NCBI RefSeq assembly: GCF_963583255.1
Contig: NC_084817.1
Coordinates: 2,288,001-2,352,000, forward strand
Direction of reading: 5' to 3'
Source of the DNA: Pyrus communis
Lineage: Eukaryota; Streptophyta; Magnoliopsida; Rosales; Rosaceae
Length of the DNA: 64,000 nt
Made by a program: the position numbers and the translations under genes. Positions 11,025 to 23,689 of this stretch are shown one piece after another. The notes under the pieces are model-generated. The model was not told the DNA's origin, searched no databases, and was given only the letters and a program-made list of their open reading frames with translations. The number at the start of each line of letters is the position of its first letter. The stretch's first letter is position 1.

Positions 11025-13957
11025 TCAATTCGGCGGCTTGAAGAACTTCAATTTAAGTCCGCTGTTCACCATGCTCCATACCCCTCCGATCGAAAATGCC
11101 AAGCTAAAGGCGATCCCCAACCAGCCCAAGATCCAATGGAAATACCAGTTGAAGCTGTACTTTGTGGGTTTTTTTATAAGAACCCACATGAAGCAAGGAT
11201 AGGCGAATGTGACCGGAAGCGTGAGCCCTCCTAGTAGACCGGCAAGACTGGAGAGGAAGGGGAGCGCTACGCCTATGAAGAAGTTGATAAATCCATAGAG
11301 AACTCGGAAACCAGACCTGACCCAGACTGAACAAGGGCGATTGGTGCGGCTGGTGTAACCGGCTTCAAAACTGTCAAATACTGGCATGGAGTATATCTGG
11401 AAACTGCTCAAGCAATTGAACACAACTAGTAGGAAACACATTGCAAGGAGTCCTCTTGGTATGTCATGGCTGTGGAATCCGTACAGGGCATTGAGAATCC
11501 CTCCAGAAGGCATCTGCAGCCAAATAGAACATGCAATACAATCAACAAAAGACTGCATTTATAAAAACTGATGAAATGCGCCTCACAAGTTAAAAGAACG
11601 GTCATCTTACAAGGTTTCCATAAGCCCAGAAGCCTCCAATTGCAACAGGGAACAAACACAGGGCAATGAAGAAATAAGCAACCTTGGCTCCTCTCCACAT
11701 TGGCACATGAGCCGGGTGCTTAAAGGTCGATGGCATTGTTGCCTAAGTCGGATAAATGGATTTGCGTTAGATAAGAATTCATAGTGAAATTTTCCAAATG
11801 AAGATAAGTTCATCACTTCAGGACTGAGAGAGTGCATACCTGAATCTCGAGAACTAAATTGTGCCCCCTGAAAGCAAATGCTACAATACCAAGAGCATTC
11901 AGGACGGCAAAGACAGAAGCCGAAGAGGTTGGCAGCGAAATGGATTCATACGAAATTGTGGGTGGTCTTGTCTGGCTAACAGAGAGGACCCAAACCATTG
12001 TGGAGTAAGTTATGGCGGTCACAGCCCCAACGAGCGAAAGTCCTGCAATCGAATTGAGGTTTGGGAGCTGAGATAGAACGATACATAGCGAAGTGAACAC
12101 TAGGTACCACTCCACCGTCGTTAGGGGATTCGACGAACATAGCGGTCCACAAACTATCTGGAAAAATAGTTTCATGGTCTCCCCTCCTATGAGAATTAAA
12201 GCGGTTGCAGTTCCTGCTGATAAATAGACAGTGGGGAAGAGAGCAAGCCAAACTCCCAATCTTTCCCCTGCCACAAAGAAATATATATGTGCCAGTTAAT
12301 GACTTATTCACATGCCATGTTATCAATTTCGCTCGCAAAGATCGAACTAAATTCTTTGAGTGCGGTGATACCTAATGCAGATTATGAAATATTCAAGAAA
12401 CAAATAATCTTGCAGTTGTTGACCTGTTGGTGAATGTAAGCTCTCTTACCAAATGCAGCTTGTGCAAGCTCCACATATCTGTTGTACCGCTTTCCCGGGA
12501 CTGCTTCGTGAAGCTGAACTAGAATCCACAATGTGTATAGTTGCCAGAAGTAGGCTATGGTTAAGGAAAGTGTTCCCCAGCTCCTGTGGACAAAATCAAG
12601 TAAATTACAAATGCCCCAACCAAGTCAAGTCATTTCAATTTTCAACTAGTTATTCTCAGCAGATTTGACAATTTTATCCTAATGCCAAACACTTCAAATC
12701 TATGAATATTGTCTAATATCGTACCATTCGTGACCAAATACACAATTCGAAAAAGTATAATTGTGCAGCTGGTTCTCACAAACACGTTAAATTTCCTTGA
12801 ATTCTTGGACGCTCGGTAAATTCATTTACGTATTGTTATGCATTGGTATATTGTAAACTTTTTGCATATAGAAATGAACAGTTGAAAGGAATTCATTGAC
12901 CTCTCTTTTCTAATTAAAAATTATAACACCAAAAGAATATAAAATCAAAAAGTTAAAGGTAAGCAAAGAGTGGGATTGCAGTGAAGAGAATAAAACAAGA
13001 TCTTTGAAGTTAATGGAAAAGCAAAAGGTAAAGGAAGTGACATGCCTCAAGAATGTTCTGTCATTTACTTTTTCCAAATTAAAAGAATAACCTATGATTA
13101 ATTTTCAATAAATGAAGTGACTTTAATCTGCTAGACCCACAAAAGCCATAAACTTTAGTCAAATTCCTCACACCAGAAACCATGTGAGAGGGTGACAGAA
13201 GCCGCAGAAAATCAAGTAGAAAACGCCAACAAACATAATTCCACATCAAAATTTCACATCTGGGTAATTAATAGAATTAAGAAAAATGCAATTAACCCTA
13301 AAGCTTGGAACTTTATGAAGCTTGAGCTAGTTAGGTGAAATGGGTAATTAAGATCTATCAGTAATTATTAGTCGAGGAGTAGGTTTAGTTAATTAATTAC
13401 CAACCAAGAAACGTAATTCCAGAGCTAAACCACAGCTGGATAATTAACCAAAAATGTAGTTAACCCCCAAAAGCAACAAACTTTATGAAGCTTGAGGTAA
13501 TTGGGTGAAATGGGTAATTAAGATTTATCAGTAATTGTGATTAGCAGAGCAGGGTTTAACTAGTTAATTACCAGCCGAGAAAAGAGAAGGCGACGGGAAG
13601 CACCAGGGCCTGGAAGCCAACGCCGGCATTGAGGTTATGAAACGCAGCGTAGTGAGCGTTACCGTTGCGGGACTCGGTGATGGGAAGCCACGCGTCCTGC
13701 GGGTTGAGCTTTGTGAGGTGGCCCACCTCCTCCAAGTATCCCTTCATGTTGACCAGCACCCGCTTCATGGGCGTGCCGATGGGGCTGAGGAACCTCGGCG
13801 AGATGAACGACGTCGGAGTCCAGGCCGTGGACGACTTCGCCTCCTTGGACGGCAGACGAGGGGACCTCTGACCAGATGGGGTCTGTATCTCCGGCGTCGA
13901 CACCCCGCGTGGGGTCGCCGGAATCGATATCAGCTCCGTCTCGGGCCTCTCATCCAT
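11025..13957 (-). CDS. LHT8: LHT8/AATL1-like amino acid transporter
   Basis: A plasma-membrane amino acid permease of the lysine-histidine-transporter-like group (AAAP family), presumed proton-coupled. The coding sequence is complement(11025..11513, 11611..11742, 11840..12267, 12450..12583, 13572..13957), 522 residues. All junctions are GT-AG and in phase. The hydrophilic N-terminus (MDERPETELISIPATPRG, then a Ser/Pro-rich stretch) and the region ending GYLEEVGHLTKLNPQDAW precede about eleven hydrophobic segments. Blocks such as NAGVGFQALVLPVAFSFLGW, GTATALILIGGETMKLFFQ and SSLAGLLGGLTLPVTFAYPC are near-identical to what I recall of Arabidopsis LHT8 (519 residues). The C-terminus is KLKFFKPPN. 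Intron 1 is about 1 kb and contains a second copy of the exon-1 donor region (see repeat at 13300-13572). No truncation is seen. Substrate preference cannot be read from the sequence. Confidence 0.93.
13300..13572. repeat. ~171-bp tandem duplication spanning the exon 1 / intron 1 junction of LHT8
   Basis: Two diverged direct copies share ACTTTATGAAGCTTGAG, GGTGAAATGGGTAATTAAGAT and a block ending at the splice donor. The true donor (minus strand CTCGGCTG|GTAATTAA, exon end 13572) has a counterpart 171 bp further into the intron (CTTGGTTG|GTAATTAA, 13401). The duplicated exon end is therefore a decoy 5' splice site. Confidence 0.75.
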
Positions 13958-15429
13958 CGCTTCCAGTGTGTTTAGTGCCTTGAAAGTGTTAGTGTTAATG
14001 CCTGAGGGAGTTGCTCTGCTGCTCTTATATATAATGGAGGTACGAGAAGCTCTCTCTGTTTCTCTGTGTGTATATGCGTGTGAATAATGGCACTTTTTTC
14101 TTTTTGCTTTCAGTGTTGTGTGTAGGAAGGCCAGTGATGATCAGAAGGAGCGTGGGGCCTTTGAGTGAGTGAGAGATTGATATGACATGATGCAGGAAGA
14201 GAAGGATGTGAGTGAGCAGGAGCTTCAATTTAAACAAAGTAACGATCTTGCTTAATAAAATCGGAATCTGTTTCTTTTAATGAGTATTAGATACTGATTT
14301 ATTGAGCTATATTAGCTTTGTGGAACACATTGCAGACCCAAAAATAAGTGGTGGTGTTACCGTTTGGGCAAAGTGGTGAGCAAAATCTAAACTTCGAGGA
14401 AATAAGTCAACAAAGTATATCAAATTGGTACTTGTTTTCACGTGCAATCTCATTATGCATGTAGGTGGAGATAAAAACAAAAAGAGCATTGAAGTTGTAA
14501 AACAAGACGATTCAAGAGCACTTTCAGTTTGAACAAGTAAACAATATTGTTTATGGTCGGTTAGTTATTCATTCAAGTCTTTGTCAGCGAAGAGTTCTCA
14601 ATTCTTTCGTCCAAAGATATCACTTCATTAGCCTTTTGTGAAACAAGGTGTTTTATGATTGGTTACTCTCAGGTGTACTTCATAGTTCAACATTTAGACA
14701 AACGAACTATGTTCAATATGAAGAACAGAACAATTGCAACCATCTTAACTATGCTTAAGCTTGTTGAAAATGTATCAACTATGTATATCAACTTAACACT
14801 ATTTTGACTCTATCATGCACGTAGAGAGAGAAATAACCACACACAACAAAACAAGTGTATCCTGCACTGCTAAAATGGGCAATGGAGGTTTACTGCTCGG
14901 ATTTTTCCAAAATTAAAACTCTAACACCATGTTAGACAACTAATAAACTCGAAATCTTAAAGTCCCAGCACCATGTTTTACTTAATTTTAGTGGAGGGGT
15001 GGGATAAGGAAGGCTCGTGAATTTGGTCAAAGAGTCAAGCAATCATGCGTTGTTGGTGAATGTGTGATGAACGTTATTTGAGATGGGTCCTAAAAATTAT
15101 GTCCGGCCTGCGGAATTTTCGGTTCCTTAGTGTTTGGCATTGCACGCGACGATTGGCGGGTGGGGATGCGGGATTGCGAGGTGAGGTGATCACTTCATGG
15201 GTCTGTGTTGGCGTGTGGATACACATTACCTTAAAGAATTTTTTTTCACTCTTCCCACAAGTCACAAGTCACAAGTTACAAGTAAGCGTGACTGTTGACT
15301 GCAACTCCTTGTTCCAATAAGATTTGGATTTGGGACATTCTTGAATGTGAATGCCTACCCCCGTTGTTTTTGTTTTTGTTTTTGTTTTTTTTCTTTTTTC
15401 TTTTAAGTATATCGATATTTTACATTAAA
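13958..15429. other. LHT8 promoter region and intergenic DNA
   Basis: The first few hundred bases are the 5' flank of the minus-strand transporter. A TATATATAA-like stretch near 14027 sits about 70 bp upstream of its ATG. No other gene was recognised. Open frames here are short and have no family resemblance. Confidence 0.4.
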
Positions 15430-15556
15430 AATAAAGAATTCGGTTAAATCACGTAATAGGTAGTTTAATTTGATATCGAATTTGTCATTTACGAGATTCG
15501 ATTCTAAAATCTCTTATTTATAAGTGAAGATAAATACCATCAGACCGTAAGATTTC
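15430..15556 (-). mobile_element. SINE-like element, minus strand
   Basis: Read on the minus strand, it has a B-box-like AGAATCGAATCTC, the phrase AATTCGATATCAAATTAA, and a 3' part ending GATTTAACCGAATTC. The same arrangement (TTCGAG, GATATCTAATTATTATA, TGTGACTTAACCGA) occurs in the element repeated in the serpin spacers (37846, 41626, 57177, 61681). This suggests one SINE family. Boundaries are approximate. Confidence 0.45.
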
Positions 15557-16840
15557 TCCCTTCTGATTTCATTTCTGTGTTTTTTCTCTCAGATTTTTTG
15601 CTTTGTCTTTGTATAAAAAAGTTAACACAAGATGTTGACGTAATTTAATTGTGACCCTTCAAATAAGAAATAAGGGAAATGAAGGAAAAAAAAAAGAAGA
15701 GAAAATCCTACCTTATTTCTAAAACACTGGTTAAAACGAATATCCTCATCGCACAAAATCATGACAATAGTGATGAAAAAGGGTCGTTCTTCTTCTCACT
15801 TGATATTGAAAATCAACTGAACGAGAGTTTTTTTAAAATCCTAATTGTTCAAATGGTTAGCTTTCCAAAATATCATCGGTACTTTGATTCGTAATATTTC
15901 ATTTATATCATTTTAAATAATTAAAATTTATTATCTAATTATTTTAAATAGTTTCTTATTTACTATTTAGGGGAAAAGTATATGGAAGTACCAAAATGTC
16001 ACACAACATTTAATGGTAAAATTTTTGGGTTTTGTATTAAAATAAATAAAATCAACCTATAAATAAGTTAATTGTTTAATCGTATATGAACAGATAATTA
16101 AGAACGAGAGTACATTGCGATGCGCGTGAGGTTGGAGTTGACAAGGACCAGAAAACGGTGGTCCCATAGCGCAGCACTCCATACAATTTCTGAATGTCAG
16201 TGGGCCAGTGGCGGTAACTTTTAAAAAAGCATGTAATATCCAGACATCTTATTTTATTTCTCATACATTTTTTTAATTTTCGGCTATCGGATCGGATTAA
16301 TTGAAGAAGATCAACGGATAAAAATTATCAAAGAATGTATAAGATGTAAAAATAGGATATGTGGATAGCATAGTCCTTAAAAAAAAATGGTAATTTTCAA
16401 ACACCAATACAGATAAAAAAATTGCCAGATATTTACCGGACACAAACCACGTGCTTCCCATCTCGCGTTTGCTGCTGGTGCACACGTGCCCTTTTTTTTT
16501 AATATAATTTTTAGGGTTTTTGTTGGTAAACTGGGTAAAAAGGTCAAGTAATTACTGTCAGGCATTTGCATTGGAAATTAACTGCTGCTGGAAACGCATG
16601 CAAGCTGCCCGAAGCATGCGTATTAATTATCTGCTATCATATATTTTTAGGATCATTAATTCGAATTATTAATCATCTTCTGTAATTATATTTTAATTTG
16701 TTTTTAAGAATAAAGGTCCCATGCGGATAAATGGTTAGCCGAAAGTCATAAGTAGTCAAGTTTTCATTAATATGGTTCTTCAAGTAGGGCCCTGGAAGAA
16801 ATTCTATTCATATTTGTGGAGTACTTACGGGCTCTACGAT
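15557..16840. other. Intergenic DNA, no gene seen
   Basis: AT-rich sequence with poly-A and poly-T runs and no recognisable coding region. The GC-richer patch at 16440-16490 contains CACGTG and CACACGTG motifs but has no gene next to it. Confidence 0.4.
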
Positions 16841-17011
16841 GAAAGATTTTTTAATGTGATCGAAATACAAGATAATACATTACGTATTACTATATAAATT
16901 GTGGGATATGTTTGTTAAACAATTAATAATTTAAAAAATAAAAATTTCCATCATTTTATATAAAAACACATGATGTACTATCCGTATTCCGATCACAATA
17001 AAAATTTTCTC
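16841..17011. mobile_element. MITE, family 2 (Mutator-type), 9-bp target duplication
   Basis: A 171-bp element flanked by the exact direct repeat CTCTACGAT (16832-16840 and 17012-17020). The termini GAAAGATTTTTTAATGTGATCG and, inverted from the right, GAGAAAATTTTTATTGTGATCG form the TIR. A 9-bp duplication points to the Mutator superfamily. Copies of the same family are at 43082-43251 and 58341-58511, with an incomplete one at 63890-64000. Confidence 0.85.
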
Positions 17012-17279
17012 CTCTACGATAAACAAGTTAATAGGGTCTGTGCGCGGTGCAGATGAAAGATGAGTTAAACTGATGTTAAGAGAAGACAAACTAATATAAA
17101 AATGTCTATGGATGACAGGCAGAAGAGTAGGAACTTTCAAACATAAAATGGGCAAAATGGAGGTAAGGGGAGGAACGTACCAAACTTGTGGACACAAATG
17201 TCCAATATTAACTTTAGGTTCAAATTCTTTCCAAGTATTGTGTCCTAGATGCAGGATAAGGTGGGGTCAAATATAAACG

Positions 17280-17428
17280 GGAGATATTTTTCTGTTATTC
17301 GAAACATAATTTGGTATACTATATGTTATAATACAAGTGAAAAGATTTTTCTTCTATGTATTTTCTACTAATATTACGACATGTGGTTGTATTGCTCGTG
17401 TTTCGAGTTCACTGAAATATTTCTCCAA
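17280..17428. mobile_element. MITE related to family 2
   Basis: The inverted termini GGAGATATTTTTCTGTTATTCGAAAC and GGAGAAATATTTCAGTGAACTCGAAAC (the right end read inward) enclose an AT-rich middle with TATACTATATGTTATAATACAAG, similar to family 2. No clean target duplication was seen. Confidence 0.55.
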
Positions 17429-18865
17429 GCATGGGGTCATCAAAGATGGAAAATGATGCTCAAGCATGGAGTTTGTGAGTGGTGAAGGTAGCAGTATTTG
17501 AATAGATTACTCTATATGTCAACAAGCAATATATATGGCGATGTTAAACCGAAATGGAAACATCCACTAACATTATTTTGTACAGATATTTCTTTTCTTT
17601 TATAAGTAAAATCTTATACCTGACTCACGTGAATGATGAATTTAATCTCAATTATGAACCGTTATTTGATGATTTAGCACAAATTCGAGTAAAAGATCTC
17701 AGACCTACTCTCATATCACCTTTGGTGCCTCCTGGTGGTCCTTCTCTCTAGCCTTTCCTCGGCCTTTATAGCTAGTTGATAGGCCACTTTTCACATCCGA
17801 TGCATCGAGAATTCATCTTGGATTTCTAAACCTCAAGCCCTATCAATCTCCAGTCGCACTCCTACACCAACCAACGAACGACGGGGCACGCTATTACCGT
17901 GGCTCCCAATGCGGCATAAAAAAAGGCTTCTGGTCTTTCCAGAGACACTGGGGGCCCAAGAATAATAACTACGAGGCTCCCATGATAAGAATCGAAGCCC
18001 AAAAACTTTTTAATCAGGCCTTCGTGCATTTTCATTTTTCACAAACTCTAAAATATACTTTACGTCAAGCTGTTAATCTAAAGAAAAACTAATGAATTTT
18101 TTTTAAAAGTTTGTGTTTTAATCAAAACTTATCCTATAATTTTATTTAATGATAAGGACAAAAATAAAAAATAAACAAAAAATAAAAATAAAAAACAAAA
18201 AATAACCTCACAAAAGCGCGTGCATTGCAAATTCTGTAAACTTACCATATAGATTGCAACAGCCCACACCTTTTATTATTATTTTCTTTAGTAGCTTCAA
18301 ACCCTAGCCTCATAGGCCCAGGCCCACGTGCCTCCTTCCTCTTTCTTTATTTCTTGTTTATGAGCTTTAATGATGATAGTTAGTACTTTCAAAGCTTCGC
18401 TCATGTTTCCGATTTCGCCATTTTCAACGAAAAATGTACTAAACTATCTCCCATAATAATCTTAATTGATGATTTCCTATTTGAACTTTTTGTGAGAATG
18501 GAATAGGCTCTCATCTTTCCTAAAATAAGAGAAAGACATACTCTCTTTAGACTTAAATGACTAAATGCTTTGGATGACACTTCCTGAAGAGATTCGACCA
18601 TCATAATACTTTTGACGACATTCTCATGTATAGAATAATTATTTGGGTTTTCTATTCATTGTTAGAATGTTCATGACTCATCCATTAATCAGAAAACACA
18701 ACTAATCATTCGTATCTAGTTAATGTTAATGACATGCCTTTTCCAAGTTTATTTTTCAAACATTGGCCACTAATTTCTTGGCCCCCAAAACCATATATGC
18801 TAGTGTGCATTTTCCAGTTGAGCTTCGTCTACTGTCCATTGTTTTCTATGCCATGGTTAATGAAA
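17429..18865. other. Intergenic DNA, no gene seen
   Basis: 17700-18010 is GC-richer (CTCCTGGTGG, GGGGCCCAAG, GGCTCCC blocks) but no protein family is recognisable in any frame. It may be a decayed LTR retrotransposon remnant. The rest is AT-rich, with an A-rich tract at 18160-18215. Confidence 0.35.
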
Positions 18866-19380
18866 TAGTGATAGTACTAGTATTCAGTTTAAGAAATAGT
18901 CAGTGTTTAATTTACGAAATAGTGATAATATTAGTGTTTAGTTTAAAAAATAGTCAATGTTCAGTTTACGAAATAATGATAGTACTAGTGTTCAGTTTAA
19001 GAAATAGTGACAATACTAGTGTTTGGTTTAAGAAATAGTTAGTGTTTTGTTTACGAAATAGTGATAGTATAAATGTTCGGTTTAAGAAATAGTTAGTGTT
19101 TAATTTGCGAAATAGTGATAATACTAGTGTACGAATTAGTGATAGTAATAGTGTTTGGTTTAAGAAATAGTCAATGTTTAATTTACAAAATAGTCATAGT
19201 ATTAGTGTTTAGTTTAAGAAATAGTCAGTATTCAGTTTAAGAAATAATGATAGTACTAGTGTTTGGTTTAAGATTTAGTCGTTATTTGGTTTGAGAAATA
19301 GTTAGTGTTAAGTTCTAAATATAATCAGTGTTCAATTATAGAAATAATCAATGTTCAGTTGTAAAAATAACTAGTGTTAA
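18866..19380 (+). repeat. Degenerate tandem repeat array (~60-65 bp period)
   Basis: Eight or so imperfect copies of a unit combine GAAATAGTGATAGTACTAGTG with TTCAGTTTAAGAAATAGTCAGTG. The start and end of the array decay gradually. A frame at 18763-19038 reads through the first units as repeated VFSLRNSQ-like peptides, but this is a by-product of the repeat. No gene is called. Confidence 0.8.
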
Positions 19381-19611
19381 CATGACATGACACAAACTTA
19401 AAAAATTGTCCAAACTAAAGATAAAATCACTATTTCGAAAATAAAATAAGCATTGTTTATCAAACTAAAAAATGAAAATTTTTCTTTATTTTTTGTCTTG
19501 TAATATTATTACTTAGTTTGTTCCAAAAAAAAAAAAAATTATGAAGCAATGGTCAAATAAAATACAATAAAATAAAAAGTAAAAATTGTAATATTTATGG
19601 AGTGAGAGTAG

Positions 19612-20175
19612 AGTGATATGAGGAATTGAGCCAACCTCAACTGTGTGCTTTGCGACTCTCATTCCCACCTCTTACTTGATTGTCCCTTTACTGAAGGTCT
19701 ATGGCAACATGTGTTGATAAGGTGTGGGTTCCTTGACTTCATCCTCCATGACCTTCTTTTGTGGATTATGTGGCAGCCCATTGGTGGGGGAAATCGCTTC
19801 TCGTGGCGGTCAAAAAGCTCTCTCTTGCAGTAACTGTCTATTGCATTTGGTGTGAACGAAAAAACCGCATGTTCAACAATTGTAGGAAACCCCCTGCTGC
19901 TCTTCTTCAGTCAATCACTAATATGATCTGGTGTCGGCTGTGTACTTTGCATGTTAAGCCCTCTACCATTAACATGATGATCCTCCGTAATTGGAATGTT
20001 GCTGCTCATTAGGCTCTATGTTTTCCCGTCGTCTTCCTCTACGTGGGTTAGGCTTTGTTTTGGGATTGTTTCCCCTTTGTTCTTTGGTACTGTGAGAGTT
20101 TCTCTCTTATTGTTTATTGTTCTCTTTAGGCTTTGCCCTATTAATATAAATCTTTATTTAACAAAAAAAAAAAAA
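19612..20175 (+). mobile_element. 5'-truncated LINE (L1-type) with poly-A tail
   Basis: Frames at 19640-20010 encode the C-terminal end of a plant LINE polyprotein. A reverse-transcriptase zinc-binding motif is visible (LCDSHSHLLLDCPFTEGLW, with the Cys-His spacing of zf-RVT). It is followed, after a frameshift near 19760, by KKLSLAVTVYCIWCERKNR, a typical downstream sequence. A roughly 150-bp 3' UTR ends in AATATAAATC and a 13-15 base poly-A run (20161-20175). The endonuclease and reverse transcriptase domains are missing, as expected for incomplete target-primed reverse transcription. Target duplications are not clear. Confidence 0.7.
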
Positions 20176-21537
20176 ATGAGATGAGAGAAAAAAAAAATTG
20201 ATGTGAATGGGTGAGGTGAGAGAAGAGAAAAATTTGATAGGAATATGTGAAAGAGGAGAGAGAGATGAGTTAATAATGATGGAGGAAGAAACAGAGAGGG
20301 AGGGAAATGATGTGTGATTGAGTGATGTGACGTGCGCGTCAGATTTTATTTTTGATTTTTTGTTTTTTTTTAAAATTATTATGTTAAATTTTTGTCCTTT
20401 TTTTATTAAACTTAAGTCATTTTTATTAAAGTTTAAGTCTTCTTTATTAAATAAAGTTAGTGGATGACTTTTTGTTAATAAAAAGTTGAGAGAAGCCCTT
20501 TTCATTAAAACTCTCTTAATCTAATCAGTAATCACACTAAGTTTTCACGATGGATGGTGTTATCCACAAACTTTTTTCCCTACTTTCCAAACAAATCTCT
20601 TAAATTTTCAATTATCGAATTAAATGATATAAATCGAACATAGAGTGGGAAAGACGACAAAAAAAAAAAAAAAAAAAAGTAAGTATGAACAGCACCACAT
20701 TCAACAATTAACAATTAGACATCAAACCTCACTATAAATATTCATCGTTCGAGTCAAACTTAATACTTTATTCAATTAAGTAAATTCGGATATCGCTAAA
20801 CGCATGATTACTTTTTACAATTTCACTAAAAACATCATCTGTATTAAAATTCGTGGTTGATGCTAATGAAGTTGCACAGCCTCAAAAATCGAGCTGTCAT
20901 TCATCTTTTCAATCATTGTCCCGTTAGAAGCAAATTCGTTTTCAATATGGCGTTTAGTTACATAAATGAAACATTAATTGCTTTCAATTGATTATGGTGG
21001 GGAAATATTTGGTTATTAGCTCATGTGAATATAACATTCCGTTACTGATTACGACATATGAATACGTATTTTAGTTATATGCAAGAATTTTTCGATTAAG
21101 GTACTATTCTTTTTTTTTTTTTTTTTTTAAGCAAAGATTACAATACTATTTATTGAACAAGGATAAAGTAAAGACTTGATTGTCAACCATATGAACATAG
21201 CGTTCATTACGTGGCTCGATCATATAAAAATACATTCTTGACGATATACAAGATTTTTTATTATATATTTTACCGTTTATTTACGCAAATCAAATTACAA
21301 TTTAATATCAAACTTACTACGAAGACATACATATTGTTATTGATTAAATGATCATGTACGCCATGTCATAATTGTTAAATCAGAATGGATCAAGAATCTA
21401 CCCAGTCACATTGTTTGACATTCGGATAACTTAATCAGGTTAATCAAGCTAATGTTGCTGACATATGCGCTTCCGTCATCAACTGCTTCAATTACATACA
21501 CACTCAGTCATCGGAAAAAATTCAACTTCAAATTGTT
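20176..21537. other. Intergenic DNA, no gene seen
   Basis: A purine-rich stretch (20180-20310) is followed by AT-rich sequence with long poly-A (20659-20678) and poly-T (21111-21129) runs. There is nothing coding that I can support. Confidence 0.4.
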
Positions 21538-21662
21538 AAGGGAATTGTTTTTAGCATTCCAAAAATCTTATTTTGCACTTTAAACTTTTTATAATTAAAA
21601 AGAAAAATACGCTTGTGAGGAGTGCTGAATGAAATTTTTAGAGTGATAATAATAATTCCCAT
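21538..21662. mobile_element. Small palindromic MITE (family 1)
   Basis: The terminal GGGAATTGTTTTT pairs with AATAATAATTCCC. The internal TTAGCATTCCAAAAATCTT and CTTGTGAGGAGTGCTGAA blocks match the copy at 4752-4876. Confidence 0.65.
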
Positions 21663-23591
21663 TATTAAAAACCCCCCTTTTGATTTTGACAATTTCCCAC
21701 TTTACCACCATTTTTCTTTTTGTTTATGCATTATATTTGGAAATATATTAATCCAACTTAAACTATAGGACTAATTGCAAATTGCTTTTATTATAGTGGT
21801 GGAAAGGCTATGAGCTTCATGATGGCGTGGTTTCAAACTTCGTCGGTGATTAATATATATTTAATCTTACAAAATTTATTGTTGGACAGAAAAACAAAAA
21901 AACTATAGGACTAAATGCATTTTGCATCTTTCATGTTAGTGTTGATTTTCAAAATGAGCCACGAGATTTTAGTTTTTTCAAGTTGTCCTTTAAGATTTTA
22001 AAATTGCATCAATTTATACTCTTTGTCTAATGCATTAAATAAATCTTCATCAAAATTGATGACACGGTGAGTACAAAATCCATTACTTCGACATGTAAGT
22101 CACATTTATATCATATTAACTACAAAACTCATCAACTTAAGGGATATTTATACATTCTAATATCTTAAGCTGAGAAAATTGAAACTGCCCATTTTAAAAA
22201 TCATCTCAAATTTTGAGGTGTAAAATATATGTAGTCCTAAATTATATAGTTTTAAATTCCCAAAACACCTTAGACCCGTTACTTTGCAACAGAAAATTGT
22301 AATGTTATAATCGTCTTTTCGATATTGTTTTTGAGGTAAGTGCGTGGAACGGAGGAAGGTAAGGCTATTCTCAGTCAAAGTCAACCAAATACCGGAAAGC
22401 GACTTTGGAAGCCACGGTTGCTCTCCACCACAATTGTCGAAAGACCAAATTATCCTTGGAGTTATGTGGATTTTAATTTCAGTTACAACCTAGCTATATA
22501 CTTTGTAACTAAATGTTTTATTTTTTGGTGAAAAGACTGAAAGTTAAATTAAACTATATTTCATCTATTTTAAACATATTTACATGGCTAATGAATTTAA
22601 TGTTTACGGTATAAATTCGATAAAAAAAAAATACAAGAAGTTTGTAATTCAAGTTGTCCAATATTTATTTATGTATTCGAGGTTATAAGTTTGATTTTTC
22701 TTTCATTTATAATTGCTTGTATAAAAACACATAATAGTAACATATAAAACCAATGCACGTGGTGAAGCGTAATAGTTGTTAGGGTCTTCCTCTTTAACCC
22801 GTTGAGTTCTAATTCAAATTCTCCTCTTGTCTCAATTAGCGTAAAAAAAAAAAAAACCAATTCAAAGATAATACTAACAATTATCCTTTCAATCCATATC
22901 TCGAGTTTGATTTTTCTCTGCCATTACCACTTGAATAAAAACAACATACTAACATATAAAGAAAATGTAAAAGTTAGTATTATGTTGTATGATTTAATCG
23001 CTTGAGGAAAATAAAAGTGAACATGCCTTTCAATGCCTACTTCTACAACATATTTATTCCAAAATCTAGCATCGTATAAAAAGATAGTGCTATTTACACA
23101 ATTTTTTTTTATTTATACACACTTATCAATTTTTGTCCTAATTTTTTTTTCTTCAAATTATTAGATCCGAAAACTAGAAATTAAGAGATACATGAAAAGT
23201 AAAAATAAATGTCATGAGGGCACCACCTCATATAAAAACTACGACAAAAAGGAAACACCAAAGGTACAATCGTAAATAAGGAAAGAAGCAAAGGCCATTT
23301 TCGTCTACAAAATCAGCTGCCTTTCTAATAAAACCTATCGTTCACAATTGCAGCCCCAACTTTGCGATTTCTGTCGATTCCAAATCGCCTGCTCGTGACT
23401 CGTGAGTCGTGACTCGCGAGCTTCACTCTCTCTCTCTCTCTCTCTCTCCGGCAAACTACGTCGGAGCTTTTCTCCTCCCAAACCCTAATTTTCCCAATCC
23501 CCAATTTTTTTCCCCAAATCACCTCCAATTCTGTAACCCCACATTTCAATTCAACCTTCCCGCCGCCGATTCACCGTCGTCAACCTCCGCA
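21663..23591. other. Intergenic DNA and leader region of the signal peptidase gene
   Basis: AT-rich, with no gene until the 23.3-23.7 kb leader. A (CT)n run at about 23426-23448 lies within the presumed 5' UTR/promoter of the signal peptidase. CT-rich leaders are common in plant nuclear genes. Confidence 0.4.
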
Positions 23592-23612
23592 ATGGCATCC
23601 ATCGCTTGCTAG
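23592..23612 (+). promoter_or_regulatory. Six-codon upstream ORF in the signal peptidase leader
   Basis: ATG GCA TCC ATC GCT TGC TAG encodes MASIAC and ends 77 bases before the main ATG at 23690. If transcription starts upstream of 23592, ribosomes would meet this ORF first. A regulatory effect is inference. Confidence 0.35.
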
Positions 23613-23689
23613 GGTTTCCTAGATCCATCCCGTCACTCTCCGACAGCACACTGCACCACTACTTCACCAACCTAATCAAATTCATAGTT

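Noticed and set aside
18763..19038. A 91-codon frame with repeating VFSLRNSQ/VYEI peptides
   Set aside because: The repetition comes from the tandem DNA array, whose unit is multiple-of-three only by chance in part. There is no gene context or start signal.
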